Positions 18,751-27,965 of a DNA stretch of 64,000 nt are shown piece by piece (within the stretch, counting starts at the first letter, position 1; each line of letters opens with the position of its first letter). Below the pieces are notes generated by a model. It was not told the origin of the DNA and did no database searches. It saw only the letters and a program-made list of their open reading frames with translations. Source of the DNA: Nitrobacter sp047149785 (GTDB taxonomy: Bacteria > Pseudomonadota > Alphaproteobacteria > Rhizobiales > Xanthobacteraceae); NCBI RefSeq assembly GCF_047149785.1, contig NZ_BAAGBE010000001.1, positions 2,356,001 through 2,420,000 on the forward strand, given 5' to 3'. The position numbers and the translations under genes are program-made.

Positions 18751-18947
18751 AAACGGTTTCGATGCCGTAGAGAGCTTTTCAACACAAAAAGTCAGGATAC
18801 AGGGTCATTCAAGCATTACGTCCGCGCTTGTCAAAAAACGTCATGCAGACAGCGTCTGTGACGGTCGTCATGGAGCGTTCCGGACCGCAAGGACATGCTG
18901 CACCCCGGTTGCGGAATAATTCCGCGCCTTAACAGAGGTGAACTGAG

Positions 18948-19181
18948 ATGACACACGATATGAACGACAATGCAGCGATCCGCCAGCTTTCCATCGACGA
19001 ACTCGACTCCGTGGCCGGGGCCGAGTTTAGCTGGGGCGGTTTGGTCGGATCGATAGCGGCCGGAGCCGTGACCGGCGCTGCCGGCGGTGCGGCGGCCACG
19101 GGCGGCCCCGGCGCCGCGCCCGGGGCCCTTGGCGGCGGTCTTCTTGGCGGCATCAGTTACTGCATCACATCGATCTTTTAA
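18948..19181 (+). CDS. Double-glycine-type leader peptide, Gly/Ala-rich bacteriocin-like precursor (P1)
   Basis: The product is 77 aa. GAGGTG lies 7 bases before the ATG. Leader residues 14-25 read LSIDELDSVAGA, matching the L-[ST]-x-[DN]-[EQ]-L-[DE]-x-V-x-G-[GA] pattern shared with two neighbouring peptides. Cleavage by a C39-type peptidase would fall after Gly24-Ala25. The core is short-residue and GxxxG-rich (GGLVGSIAAGAVTG, AGGAAATGG, GGGLLGGISYCITSIF) with one Cys at 72, like membrane-active class II bacteriocins and microcins. No immunity gene or transporter is recognised nearby. Confidence 0.75.
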   Translation: MTHDMNDNAAIRQLSIDELDSVAGAEFSWGGLVGSIAAGAVTGAAGGAAATGGPGAAPGALGGGLLGGISYCITSIF

Positions 19182-19286
19182 GCGCGCTGACGATCCAAGG
19201 CGGGACTCCCGGATCTTCCGGTTCAGGAGCCCTGCTTTGGCAGCGGGTTGAACTCACTCAACGCAAGCCAATGAACGGAGATTACA

Positions 19287-19448
19287 ATGCAAGAACCTCA
19301 GGAATTGACCGATAACGAACTGGATTCCGTATTCGGGGGAAATCGCAGTGATGCCCCGACCGGCGCTTCGGATGCCGCTTCCGATTTCGTGAAGTGGCTT
19401 CTGGACCGCCTTCACGTGCCCGCCAAATCGGGCGGCCCCATTCTGTAG
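19287..19448 (+). CDS. Double-glycine leader peptide, 53 aa (P2)
   Basis: A short gene with GGAG 6 bases before the ATG. The leader MQEPQELTDNELDSVFGG (residues 1-18) is a textbook double-glycine leader and is nearly the same as that of P1 (ELDSV). The predicted core of 35 residues starts NRSDAPTG, continues with an amphipathic segment FVKWLLDRLHVP (about 34-45) and ends SGGPIL. It has no cysteines. A perfect 15-bp-stem terminator follows at 19484. Probably a secreted peptide: bacteriocin, modified peptide or signal. Confidence 0.75.
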   Translation: MQEPQELTDNELDSVFGGNRSDAPTGASDAASDFVKWLLDRLHVPAKSGGPIL

Positions 19449-19483
19449 GCCAGCCCTGCTTCGTAACTATGAATGCAATATTC

Positions 19484-19519
19484 AATGCGAGGTCCTTAAA
19501 ATAAGGACCTCGCATTTTT
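19484..19519. terminator. Strong rho-independent terminator between P2 and the Cys-rich gene
   Basis: A perfect 15-bp stem (AATGCGAGGTCCTTA, 19484-19498, with its complement at 19502-19516), a 3-base AAA loop and a T run. It terminates plus-strand transcription of P2 and abuts the stop codon of the convergent Cys-rich gene. Confidence 0.92.
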
Positions 19520-19970
19520 ATTCATCGTCCGCGATCCGCTTCTCTTCTGCCGTCGGGTTGGGCTTATCGGTGATCACTTGCGGACAGCGGAGGCAAGCGT
19601 TCCGGCCTTCTTGACGAAACCAGCGGCAGGTCGGGCGGATCCGGCAAGGCGGCAGGGCGTTGACGACGGGGGCCAAACCTTCGACGATTCTTTGGGCGAG
19701 CTTGCATGCATTGCCCTCGAAGTGTTTGCAACCGGTCATCGCGCAAGGCGCCGCGATACGAAAGACTTCGGTCGGTTTTGCCGGTCCTGAGAGGGCCAAC
19801 AGCTTCTCGGAGACAGCCTGCGTCTCGGTCAGGTAACCGATGCGGGGCGCGTCTGAAGTGCCGGTGCGCACGCCGTAGACCCGTGCGTCCTTGGCGCCCG
19901 CCTGAGCACTCGGACAATCGAGGGTTTCCGAGGTCAGGCGAGCGCCTCCTTTTGGCGAAGCGTGCGACAT
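19518..19970 (-). CDS. Cys-rich protein coupled to a leader-peptide gene
   Basis: A 150-aa protein with no recognised family. Eight Cys: Cys19 alone, then C76-x4-C81-x7-C89 and C109-x5-C115-x10-C126-x2-C129, in two similar halves (PCAMTGCKHF and PCRIRPTCRWF). His83 and Trp117 sit beside the cysteines. The spacing suggests metal or Fe-S binding, or disulphides. There is no signal peptide. Its ATG overlaps the stop of the peptide gene P3 (TGATG), so the two are translated together, which hints at a role in maturation of, or immunity to, P3. Function inferred only from context. Confidence 0.75.
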   Translation of the reverse strand: MSHASPKGGARLTSETLDCPSAQAGAKDARVYGVRTGTSDAPRIGYLTETQAVSEKLLALSGPAKPTEVFRIAAPCAMTGCKHFEGNACKLAQRIVEGLAPVVNALPPCRIRPTCRWFRQEGRNACLRCPQVITDKPNPTAEEKRIADDE

Positions 19971-20212
19971 CAGGAGACTTCGAGCGTCGCGAGGAACGGC
20001 GGCTTGACAGGTGGGGCAATGACGCCGGTCGTGGCCCCGCCGATGGTCGTGCCCAGACCGCCAACGCCCCGCAGCGACCCCGCTACGTTGACGAGACCGC
20101 CAACTACCGCTTCGAGCTGATCGGGCGTCAAGGCAATGGGTGCTTCGAGAGCAGGATCGAACGGCTCTTTCGGCCGTCTGGTCGTCATATCGGACAGCGA
20201 AAATTTCGGCAT
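19970..20212 (-). CDS. Double-glycine leader peptide (P3)
   Basis: The 80-aa precursor starts at 20212 (MPKFSLSDM), chosen because AAGGAG lies 6 bases upstream; in-frame ATGs further upstream lack a site. Leader residues 28-39, LTPDQLEAVVGG, give a GG cleavage site at 38-39. The 41-residue core (LVNVAGSLRG, VGGLGTTIGG, ATTGVIAPPVKPPF) is Gly/Val/Thr-rich without Cys and has a Pro-rich end. It is translationally coupled to the Cys-rich gene and divergent from the giant glycosyltransferase gene. Confidence 0.75.
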   Translation of the reverse strand: MPKFSLSDMTTRRPKEPFDPALEAPIALTPDQLEAVVGGLVNVAGSLRGVGGLGTTIGGATTGVIAPPVKPPFLATLEVS

Positions 20213-20538
20213 TGACATCTCCTTGTGAGCTAAACCGGCTCTTTCAGCCGGCGCGCTCATGTTGGATTGCATTCCCGGGAGCGTCAGTGATGATGGTCAT
20301 AGAAGAGGTCCGCCGTATCGCCCGGAGGCTTTTGGCATTTTAATGGCCTATCGGATCGAGGCCCGCCTATCGGCAGACTCTTTCTGGGCATTTGATAGAC
20401 CCCAAAGTGCTTGAACTGGTCCGTCAATTAATTGTTTAACCGATCGGACAATGCATTATCTCGAGCCCAAGCGAGATGACGAGCCAGATCGTCATTCCGA
20501 GACCTTGGGGACCTTGAGATTTGGCGTAGGGTTCCGAG
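20213..20538. other. Divergent intergenic region between P3 and the giant glycosyltransferase
   Basis: The region is 326 bases with no gene. It probably carries two divergent promoters; AT-rich stretches near 20400-20460 are candidates. I see no strong palindrome. Confidence 0.45.
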
Positions 20539-23500
20539 ATGAACCAGGTCAATAAATTCGAAGCAACGATCGGCAAGCTTCACATCCGGCTTGCAGAACT
20601 AACGCCGAAGCTTCATGCCGTCACGGCCCAACTGGATGGAGGTGACTGCGGGCACCACCCCGATTCCATCGCAGAGATGGAAAGAACGCTAAGCGCGGTG
20701 CGGCGGGAATGCTCGGACGCCCTCGTCTCACTCAAAACCCTGTTCCAGTTGGTCGCCAGAACCAAACCGGAGCCCGATCGAGTAGAGCTAAAGGAGCCGC
20801 AACTGCTGAAGCGCGACCATGAAGGTCTCTCTGATGAGGCGACCCGGAACTTGGCAAGGCTCGCAGCGAACGGCGACCATTCATCGTCGGTTCCCGAAGT
20901 GCTGCCAATTCGACCGGGCGGTCAGGCGAGCGCGCCGATGGCGAGCCCGGTCATGAGCGTTGGCCCGCCTTCGCCGTCAGAGATGCAATCACAGTTGGAA
21001 GCAGCCCTTGATCGGGAAGCATCCCTGCGCGCGCAGTACGACCTTGTCGTCCTCAAGCTCAATCGGCTGCAAAACGAGCACAAGGATACGACCGCCATCG
21101 CGGCGAAGCTGAAGCTCGACAATGCAGCCAAGGATGGCGATTATCAAACCGACCGCTTGAAGCTGGCCGGAGATTTGTCAGAGGTCAGGAGCCTCTACGA
21201 GCGACGTCTCGACGCTGCCACGAGATTCATCGGACTGCTCTCAGAACAAAATCGCTGGCTAGAGACGACGCTGGATGCCTGCAAGCCAGTGCTGCGGTAT
21301 GCGTTGCGAGAGGAGCTCGATCTGTACCGAGAGGAAGAAAATTTCCTCAATATCGGTCTGATCGGCGCCGATACTCGCTCGAGACAGCAGATTGTCGAAC
21401 AAGTCCGGCTCATAAGGGAGAGCGGGCTTTTCGATCCGGAATACTACAAGAGACAGTTCGAGCGGCCATTACCGCGTGGCACCGATCTGATCAGCCACTA
21501 TGCGACCGCGGGATGGCGCGAGGGCAAGAGTCCACAGCCCCTTTTTTCGGTTCCATTCTACCTGATGCGGAATCAGGAGCTTGCCCGAGATGGCATCGAG
21601 CCGCTCTGCCACTACATCGAGTACGGCTCGCGGGCGCGCAGGGATCCGCATCCGTTGTTCTCGACCCAGTTTTACGCGAAGTCTGCCGATGAGCCCCCGG
21701 AGGGCAGCACGTGGCTCACGCAGTTCCTCGAAATTGGCCCTTCACCACCAAGTCCGCATCCGCTGTTCGACCCGGCCGCCTATGCGCGCAAGGCCGGCCT
21801 TTCCGACAGCCATACTGCGGTCGCGCTGCTCGATTATCTCACCAGTGGTTGGCGCGAGAAGAGGTTCGCGTTTCTTCCGCTGTTCGATGCGGCCTATTAC
21901 GAGACGCAGTTCGAAGGACCGATCGACCTGGAGCCCTATTCGCATTTCGTCATCTTCGGTGCAGCTCACGGCGTAAGCCCGCACGCCCTGTTCAACAGCC
22001 GATACTATCTCCAAGCCGTGGACCTCGATCCGCTGCAGGCCGATCCACTGCTGCATTACCTGCTTCAGGGGGAGCCCGACGACCGCCAGCCTTCACCGTT
22101 TTTTTCGCCCCGGCACTACCGCCGGAAATATCTGGCTGACGACCGCAGCACCTCCCCCTTGCTGCATTATCTGACGAAGGGCGCGGCGGCGCTGAACGAT
22201 CCGCATCCGTATTTCGACGCGCGCACTTACGCACAACTTGCAAGGCGGCAGGACGCGGGCCTTGCTTCGGCCGGCCTCGATCACTTCGCCACGGAAGGGT
22301 TGAGGCGGCTGTCTTCCGAGATGATCGTCGGCTTTTTCAAGGATGCCCGGTTCGCTCCGCCGACGCCGCCGCCTGTCGTGGCGCCTACCGCCCAGCTCGC
22401 GGCAAAGCCGGACAGGACGCTGCTGATCGCCAAGCAATTCCCGGGCAGGCTGGACTATCGCGAAGACGCTCCCAACGTCCTGATCGTCGCCCACATTGCC
22501 GGCGATCACCTGTTCGGAAGCGAGCGCAGCTTCATTGACATGGTCGACGCCGTCGGCAGCATCCCGGGAAATGTATTCGTAGTGCTACCCCGCAATGTGC
22601 CGGACTATACCAACGCCATTCGTCCGCTCTGCCATCACGTCTATATTGTTGACTACAAATGGTGGCGGCATGGCGAGGCTACCTCTCCGAAGGCGTTGGA
22701 GGCGTTTGAATACATCATACGGACGGATCGCATCGATGCTGTCCACGTCAACACCATCATGCTGCGCGAGCCGCTCGATGCGGCACGCAGGTGTGGCGTC
22801 CCAGGCATCGTACATGTCCGGGAACTCATCCAGCACGACCAGGCGCTGCAGGACATGATCGGCGCGACGCCGGAAGACATCATCCGCGAGACAAAGGCGC
22901 GCGCCGACTGGGTGATCGGCAATTCCGAGAGCACCGGGCGCGCCTTCGCCAAGGAAGGCTGCACCTTCATCATCCCGAACACCATCGATGTCGAAGCCAT
23001 GGACATCGCCAACGACCTGTCTGGCGGTGAGGTCAGGTTCGGGCTGATCAGCAGCAACATTCCGAAAAAGGGGATAGCCGATGTCGTGCAGCTAGCGCGG
23101 CTGGCGGCGGCTAAGGTGAAGAATGCCAAGTTCGTCATCATCGGTCCCGAAACCGACCTGGTCAGGGAGCTGAAGGCAAGGCAGGCCTCAGGCGAACTCC
23201 CCGACAACATCGTCTTCCTCGGCTATGCATCCAGCCCCAGGCGGGCTGTCGAGCAGGTCAACGTGGTCCTGAATTTCTCGCATTTCGCCGAATCGTTCGG
23301 GCGCACGGTTCTGGAGGCGATGGCGGCCCGACGACCCGTCATCGGGTATCGCTGGGGCGCGCTGCCCGAGCTGATCGACCACGGCAAGAGCGGCTATCTG
23401 GTCGAGTTCAAGAAATATGCGAAAGCGTTGCCCTGTGTGGAGAAGCTATGCCGCAATCCGCAGCTCATTAAGCAGTTGGGCGAGCGCGGGCGGGAAATCG

Positions 23501-25992
23501 CGGTGGCGCGGTTTGCCCTGGCAAGCTATCGGACCAAGATGGCGGAAGCCTATGCCAGAATCATTCCGCCGCGTGAGTTGCGGAAGGTCGCCGGCACGCC
23601 GCTCATCCGGCCGGCGCGCCGGCACGGATTGAAGAACCGGGAGGAGCGGCCGCGCGTCGCCTATTTCTGCTGGCATTTCCCGGTCCCCTCGGAAACCTTC
23701 GTTCTCAACGAACTCAAAGCGCTGGTCGAGACCGGCGTCGACGTGCTGGTGTTCTGTCGCCAGACGCCATGGAAGGACTTCACGCCGTCATTCTCGATTG
23801 CTTACGAACGGGTCGATTCGCCGAAGAAGCTCGCCCAGCGCCTGAAGGAGACCGGACGGACTATCGTGCACGCGCATTTCGTCTATCCAGTCGTCACCGA
23901 CATGGTTTGGCCCGCCTGCGAAGAGGCACAGATTCCCTTCACGTTCATCGCTCACGCCCAGGACATCTTCCGCTACGAGAACGACATAAAGAACCGGCTG
24001 GCGGAAATCGGCCAGTCGAAGTGGTGCCGCGCCCTGTTCACGTTATCCAGGTTTCACCTCGACTTCGTCGTCGAGCGCGGCTTCCCGCGAGAGAAGGTCA
24101 TCATCAATCCGAACGCCGTGGATACCACCCGCTTCTCGGCCGCCTATGACGAGGAGAAGCAGAATCGCTCGGCTCGCAAGATTATTTCCGTCCATCGCTT
24201 CGTGAAGAAGAAGGGTCTCGACCTGCTGATTCGCGCCGCTCCGCTGATCGAGGACCTCGGCGTTCGCATCGAGATCTACGGCTATGGTGAGCTGGAGGAA
24301 GAGTACCGCCGCCTCATCGCCGAGATCGGCGCTCGCAATATCGAGATCATGGGACAGTTGAGTCAGGACGAGATCGTCGACAGGATGAAGACTGCCGACC
24401 TGTTTGTCGCGCCCTCCGTGCGCATCGAAAACGGCGACATGGATGGCATTCCGACCTCCGTGGTGGAGAGCATGGCCGCCGGCGTGCCGGTACTGACGAC
24501 CAATCTCTCAGGCATTCCGGATCTCGTGGTCGACGACATCACCGGAATCATCGTCGACCAGACGCCGGAGAGCGTGGCTGAGGGCATTCGGCGCTTTTAC
24601 GGCATGCCCTCGCTCAAAGTGCGCGCGATGATTCGCGCCGCAGCGCAGCGTGCGCGCGAGCGGCACGACGTCGTGCGTCTGACGCGCGTGCTGATGCGGG
24701 TCTGGCGCAATGAGACGATCGACGTCATCATCGTGTCCTGGAACAACCTCGCCGAGCTGAAAATGACGGTGCAGCGGCTTCTCGAGAATACATCGCTGCC
24801 TTATCATCTGATCATCTGCGACAACCTGAGCCGACGGGAGCCGGTCGCCGAATATCTCGACGAACTCTGGCAGCAGCAGGACCGGGTCACGGTGATCCAC
24901 AACACGGTCAATGCCATGGTCGGTCCCGGCACCAACGCGGCTTTGGCGCAGGGCACGAGCGACTACGCAATCTACATGTGCGGCAAGGAGGGCGTCAGCT
25001 TCGGCCGTGGCTGGGAGATCCCGATTGTGCACGCGCTGGAGGAACAGCCGGAGGCCGGGCTTGTCGGCACCATCGGCTATTCGCCGAGCTATCTGCACGG
25101 ATCTGAATACCCGTCAGGCATCGAGCTGTTCCCCAAGTTCCGCAACATGTCGTTCGCCACCGATAATCCGGACCGGGTGTTCGGCCATGTGCAGGGTGGT
25201 CTGTTCGGCATGCGCCGGAAAATGGTGGACGAGATCGGGGGTTTCAGCGAGGACGTTCCGCACAGCTATACAGATGTCGAATACAGCTATTACGCGGAAA
25301 GCAACGGTTGGAAGCTCGGGACGGTTCCCGGCATGCTTGCGCTCTTCAACAAGAGCCGGCCCACACTGTCCCAACGTTTCGATGAGACGCTGGTGGTTGC
25401 CCATCCCGTACTGCCCGATGAACTCGATCGCTATGACGCGGTCGTGGGCGGCAGGCTAAAGCATTGCAACATCTGCGATTGGTATGGCCCGAGCTTTGGC
25501 GGGGCGGCCAGGTGCCCGTCATGCGAGGCATTACCGGAGGACCGTTCGGTCTACAGATGGCTGAGCGAAGGTACCTATATGTACCGGCGTCTGCCGGCGC
25601 TCGCGGTCGGTTTGGAAGGCAAGCTTGAAAACGAGTGGGCGCGGCAGTTCCAGGGTCCACGGATGACGGTCGAGGCGCTGATCGCCGAACTCAAGGCAAA
25701 GGGCCGCCTTCCAAACCGGGCGACTTCATTTCACCTGTCGCTTATTCGCTGCGGCGAGCTTTCCGAGGCGGAGCTTCAGATGATCGCGGGCGAACTGGCA
25801 CGCGTGATGTTGCGCGGCGCAGTTGTCCTCTTGCAGCGGTCGCTGACGAGCAGCCAGCACTGGACCGCTTGGAGCGAGGCGCTGTCGCGTCTCATGGGAA
25901 ACAACGGCTTTAGCGATCTTCCAGACATCCAGTTCAACAGCAAGGCCGTTGAATATTCCTTCGCTCCGATCAGGGCTTTTTCAAAGCGATGA
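20539..25992 (+). CDS. Giant multidomain glycosyltransferase (coiled coil, eight 37-40-aa repeats, GT4, GT4, GT2)
   Basis: The protein is 1817 aa. Residues 1-290 are largely coiled coil. About 294-594 hold eight repeats of the PLFDxxYY...PLxHYxxxG type found in large bacterial glycosyltransferases. About 645-1010 form a GT4 domain with the EX7E-like SFGRTVLEAMAARRPVIG. About 1037-1385 form a second GT4 domain (GIPTSVVESMAAGVPVLTT). About 1394-1640 form a GT2-like domain (IDVIIVSWNN) in which the usual acidic metal site is replaced by MCGKEG. A CxxC...CxxC knuckle follows near 1644, then a methyltransferase-like tail. It likely builds a surface glycan or glycosylates proteins at the cytoplasmic face. 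Confidence 0.88.
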   Translation: MNQVNKFEATIGKLHIRLAELTPKLHAVTAQLDGGDCGHHPDSIAEMERTLSAVRRECSDALVSLKTLFQLVARTKPEPDRVELKEPQLLKRDHEGLSDEATRNLARLAANGDHSSSVPEVLPIRPGGQASAPMASPVMSVGPPSPSEMQSQLEAALDREASLRAQYDLVVLKLNRLQNEHKDTTAIAAKLKLDNAAKDGDYQTDRLKLAGDLSEVRSLYERRLDAATRFIGLLSEQNRWLETTLDACKPVLRYALREELDLYREEENFLNIGLIGADTRSRQQIVEQVRLIRESGLFDPEYYKRQFERPLPRGTDLISHYATAGWREGKSPQPLFSVPFYLMRNQELARDGIEPLCHYIEYGSRARRDPHPLFSTQFYAKSADEPPEGSTWLTQFLEIGPSPPSPHPLFDPAAYARKAGLSDSHTAVALLDYLTSGWREKRFAFLPLFDAAYYETQFEGPIDLEPYSHFVIFGAAHGVSPHALFNSRYYLQAVDLDPLQADPLLHYLLQGEPDDRQPSPFFSPRHYRRKYLADDRSTSPLLHYLTKGAAALNDPHPYFDARTYAQLARRQDAGLASAGLDHFATEGLRRLSSEMIVGFFKDARFAPPTPPPVVAPTAQLAAKPDRTLLIAKQFPGRLDYREDAPNVLIVAHIAGDHLFGSERSFIDMVDAVGSIPGNVFVVLPRNVPDYTNAIRPLCHHVYIVDYKWWRHGEATSPKALEAFEYIIRTDRIDAVHVNTIMLREPLDAARRCGVPGIVHVRELIQHDQALQDMIGATPEDIIRETKARADWVIGNSESTGRAFAKEGCTFIIPNTIDVEAMDIANDLSGGEVRFGLISSNIPKKGIADVVQLARLAAAKVKNAKFVIIGPETDLVRELKARQASGELPDNIVFLGYASSPRRAVEQVNVVLNFSHFAESFGRTVLEAMAARRPVIGYRWGALPELIDHGKSGYLVEFKKYAKALPCVEKLCRNPQLIKQLGERGREIAVARFALASYRTKMAEAYARIIPPRELRKVAGTPLIRPARRHGLKNREERPRVAYFCWHFPVPSETFVLNELKALVETGVDVLVFCRQTPWKDFTPSFSIAYERVDSPKKLAQRLKETGRTIVHAHFVYPVVTDMVWPACEEAQIPFTFIAHAQDIFRYENDIKNRLAEIGQSKWCRALFTLSRFHLDFVVERGFPREKVIINPNAVDTTRFSAAYDEEKQNRSARKIISVHRFVKKKGLDLLIRAAPLIEDLGVRIEIYGYGELEEEYRRLIAEIGARNIEIMGQLSQDEIVDRMKTADLFVAPSVRIENGDMDGIPTSVVESMAAGVPVLTTNLSGIPDLVVDDITGIIVDQTPESVAEGIRRFYGMPSLKVRAMIRAAAQRARERHDVVRLTRVLMRVWRNETIDVIIVSWNNLAELKMTVQRLLENTSLPYHLIICDNLSRREPVAEYLDELWQQQDRVTVIHNTVNAMVGPGTNAALAQGTSDYAIYMCGKEGVSFGRGWEIPIVHALEEQPEAGLVGTIGYSPSYLHGSEYPSGIELFPKFRNMSFATDNPDRVFGHVQGGLFGMRRKMVDEIGGFSEDVPHSYTDVEYSYYAESNGWKLGTVPGMLALFNKSRPTLSQRFDETLVVAHPVLPDELDRYDAVVGGRLKHCNICDWYGPSFGGAARCPSCEALPEDRSVYRWLSEGTYMYRRLPALAVGLEGKLENEWARQFQGPRMTVEALIAELKAKGRLPNRATSFHLSLIRCGELSEAELQMIAGELARVMLRGAVVLLQRSLTSSQHWTAWSEALSRLMGNNGFSDLPDIQFNSKAVEYSFAPIRAFSKR

Positions 25993-26055
25993 CCACGCCG
26001 ATCAGAGCGCGATCTTCGATCAGAAGCTTTGAAGTCAAGGTTCCGAGGAACTCCC

Positions 26056-26667
26056 ATGGATAGCGCGCGATCGAAGCGTCAAGCGGAAGTTGATCGGATC
26101 AAGGGACAAAAGCTTGACCACGTGCACACCGAGCACTGTCGGGTGGTCCCGACCAGGGATGACATGCTCGATGTGCTGCCGAAGGGAGGAAGAGCGGTCG
26201 AGGTCGGGGTTGCGGCAGGTGATTTCAGCCGGGAGATCATTGCGCGTCTTCGGCCAGACAAGCTTTATCTCGTCGATGCCTGGGAAGACCAGCGCTTCTC
26301 GGAAGGACTCGCGACCGTGACCAGCAGGTTCGCGACGCAGATCAAGACCGGCGCCGTCGAAATCGTGCGCGGCTTTTCGACCGAGGTCTTGGCCAGCTTT
26401 CCCGATGGCTATTTCGACTTCATCTATCTTGATACCACGCATGCCTACGACCTGACGGCTCAGGAGCTTGAACTGTCCTCTCGCAAATGCAGCGCACGAG
26501 GCCTTATCGCGGGGCACGATTTCTCGTCCGGAAATGTCGTGGCGCCGCATGTTTATGGCGTGATCCAGGCGACAGGTGCATTCTGCCGGAACTCGGAATG
26601 GCGATATAAATATCTGTCCATCGACCCAGACACTTACTTCAGCTTTTGTCTTGAGCGCATCTGTTGA
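26056..26667 (+). CDS. Class I SAM-dependent methyltransferase
   Basis: A 203-aa protein from the ATG at 26056 with GAGGAA 5 bases upstream. Motif I is AVEVGVAAGDFSREI (about 45-59), followed by KLYLVDAWED and the acidic strand YFDFIYLDTTHAYDLTAQEL, a pattern of the Methyltransf_24 group that acts on sugars or glycan precursors. The C-terminal IAGHDFSS closes the sheet. It follows the giant glycosyltransferase by 63 bases on the same strand, suggesting glycan decoration. Confidence 0.85.
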   Translation: MDSARSKRQAEVDRIKGQKLDHVHTEHCRVVPTRDDMLDVLPKGGRAVEVGVAAGDFSREIIARLRPDKLYLVDAWEDQRFSEGLATVTSRFATQIKTGAVEIVRGFSTEVLASFPDGYFDFIYLDTTHAYDLTAQELELSSRKCSARGLIAGHDFSSGNVVAPHVYGVIQATGAFCRNSEWRYKYLSIDPDTYFSFCLERIC

Positions 26668-26828
26668 GCTGCGCCATGGACGCCCGCGGCGGGATGCAAG
26701 AATCCCCTGGTTAAACGATCATTTTCCGATGCTTCTTTTTCGTGTAGGTTGTTCGTCCTTGGTCAAGTGAAACGATAGTTACATCACAGAACATTGCGAA
26801 CAATGTTGCCGGATACCCAGGCGGACCG

Positions 26829-27779
26829 ATGGCGAAGACCGGATTCTTCTTTAGGACACATTTCTGGAATCCGGATACGGAGCGCATATACCGGTTGCAG
26901 TGTGAGGCTGCCGGGCAGCCTGTCACTCTGCTTGTGGATGAGACCAATGGTCCCGTGGATTGCGCGGGGGACATCCGGAAGATTACCTACCGACTCGCCG
27001 ATTTTCAGCGGATGGGACTGCCGGTATATCCCAATGCCGAACGTTGCCTCTGGCAGTGCGGCGACTACGCGCTATATACGGCGCTGCTCGCAACGGATGC
27101 CGATTATCTCGTGCTAATGGAATACGACTCCATACCGGCGATCGATCTATTGCATGTCACGAAGCGTGTCATGGAAGGCAATATCGATCTTGTCGCGCAT
27201 CAATTCGCCCCCGCGAGTCCGCGCTGGGTCTGGAATGAGAGCACGATCGAATGGTACCAGCGAGAGGTCGATTCGCAGTTCGACCTGTCGAAGATACGGC
27301 AGTGCAACTTTCCGTTCGTGATCGTGTCGCGACGGTTTGCGCTGGATTTGTTTGCGCGGCGCCTGGAGATGGCCCGATTCCGGCGCTCGCGGTCACTGGA
27401 GGTGTGGGTTCATTGCGAGCCGTTCATCGCCACCGAGGTTGACCGGCTGGGCCATCGCGGCGCGCCACTCTCCGATTTCGGTGACGTAGCCGAATGCACA
27501 ACCAATTTTCCGGTGTATGGACCGAGGGTCACCACGCTCAATCAGTGCTGGCGCCATCCGGTACTGTTCGATCAGAGCTACGTCGTCAAGCTGGCCGGCT
27601 TTGTTCGAAGCGCGAAACGCGACTGGACCGCAAATGACTTGCGGGATCTCGTGGTGACCCGGTCCAACTGGGATCTGCTTCGAGAGGGATTGATCCGCTA
27701 CGATTCAGAGAGATGGACACCGTTTTTTGAAAGAGACAGCTTCGAGTCGGTTGTGCCATCCGATGCCGAGGGCAATTAG
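26829..27779 (+). CDS. Glycosyltransferase-like hypothetical protein
   Basis: A 316-aa protein of unrecognised family. It has a GT-A-like look: an N-terminal strand KTGFFFRTHFWN, a long helix region, then LVLMEYDSIPAI (about 95-106), where EYDS could be a DxD-like metal site, and a later FPFVIVSRRFALDL. Conserved Trp, Tyr and His are scattered throughout. It sits in the glycan cluster between two methyltransferases, so sugar transfer is the best guess. Confidence 0.65.
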   Translation: MAKTGFFFRTHFWNPDTERIYRLQCEAAGQPVTLLVDETNGPVDCAGDIRKITYRLADFQRMGLPVYPNAERCLWQCGDYALYTALLATDADYLVLMEYDSIPAIDLLHVTKRVMEGNIDLVAHQFAPASPRWVWNESTIEWYQREVDSQFDLSKIRQCNFPFVIVSRRFALDLFARRLEMARFRRSRSLEVWVHCEPFIATEVDRLGHRGAPLSDFGDVAECTTNFPVYGPRVTTLNQCWRHPVLFDQSYVVKLAGFVRSAKRDWTANDLRDLVVTRSNWDLLREGLIRYDSERWTPFFERDSFESVVPSDAEGN

Positions 27780-27965
27780 CGGGTGAATTTAACTCGGCAC
27801 GATTGCCGTCGTGCAAGTAACCGGCCTGGTATTTCTCATGCGCTGAAGGTTTTGAAGGCGGGATAATGGCCATGATAGCACGTCGTGCCATTCAGACGAA
27901 TGAGGCCTGAATTTCGTCATGATGTGAAATGACTTCTTACGGTGAGTGTATTCGGAGAAGGCGAC

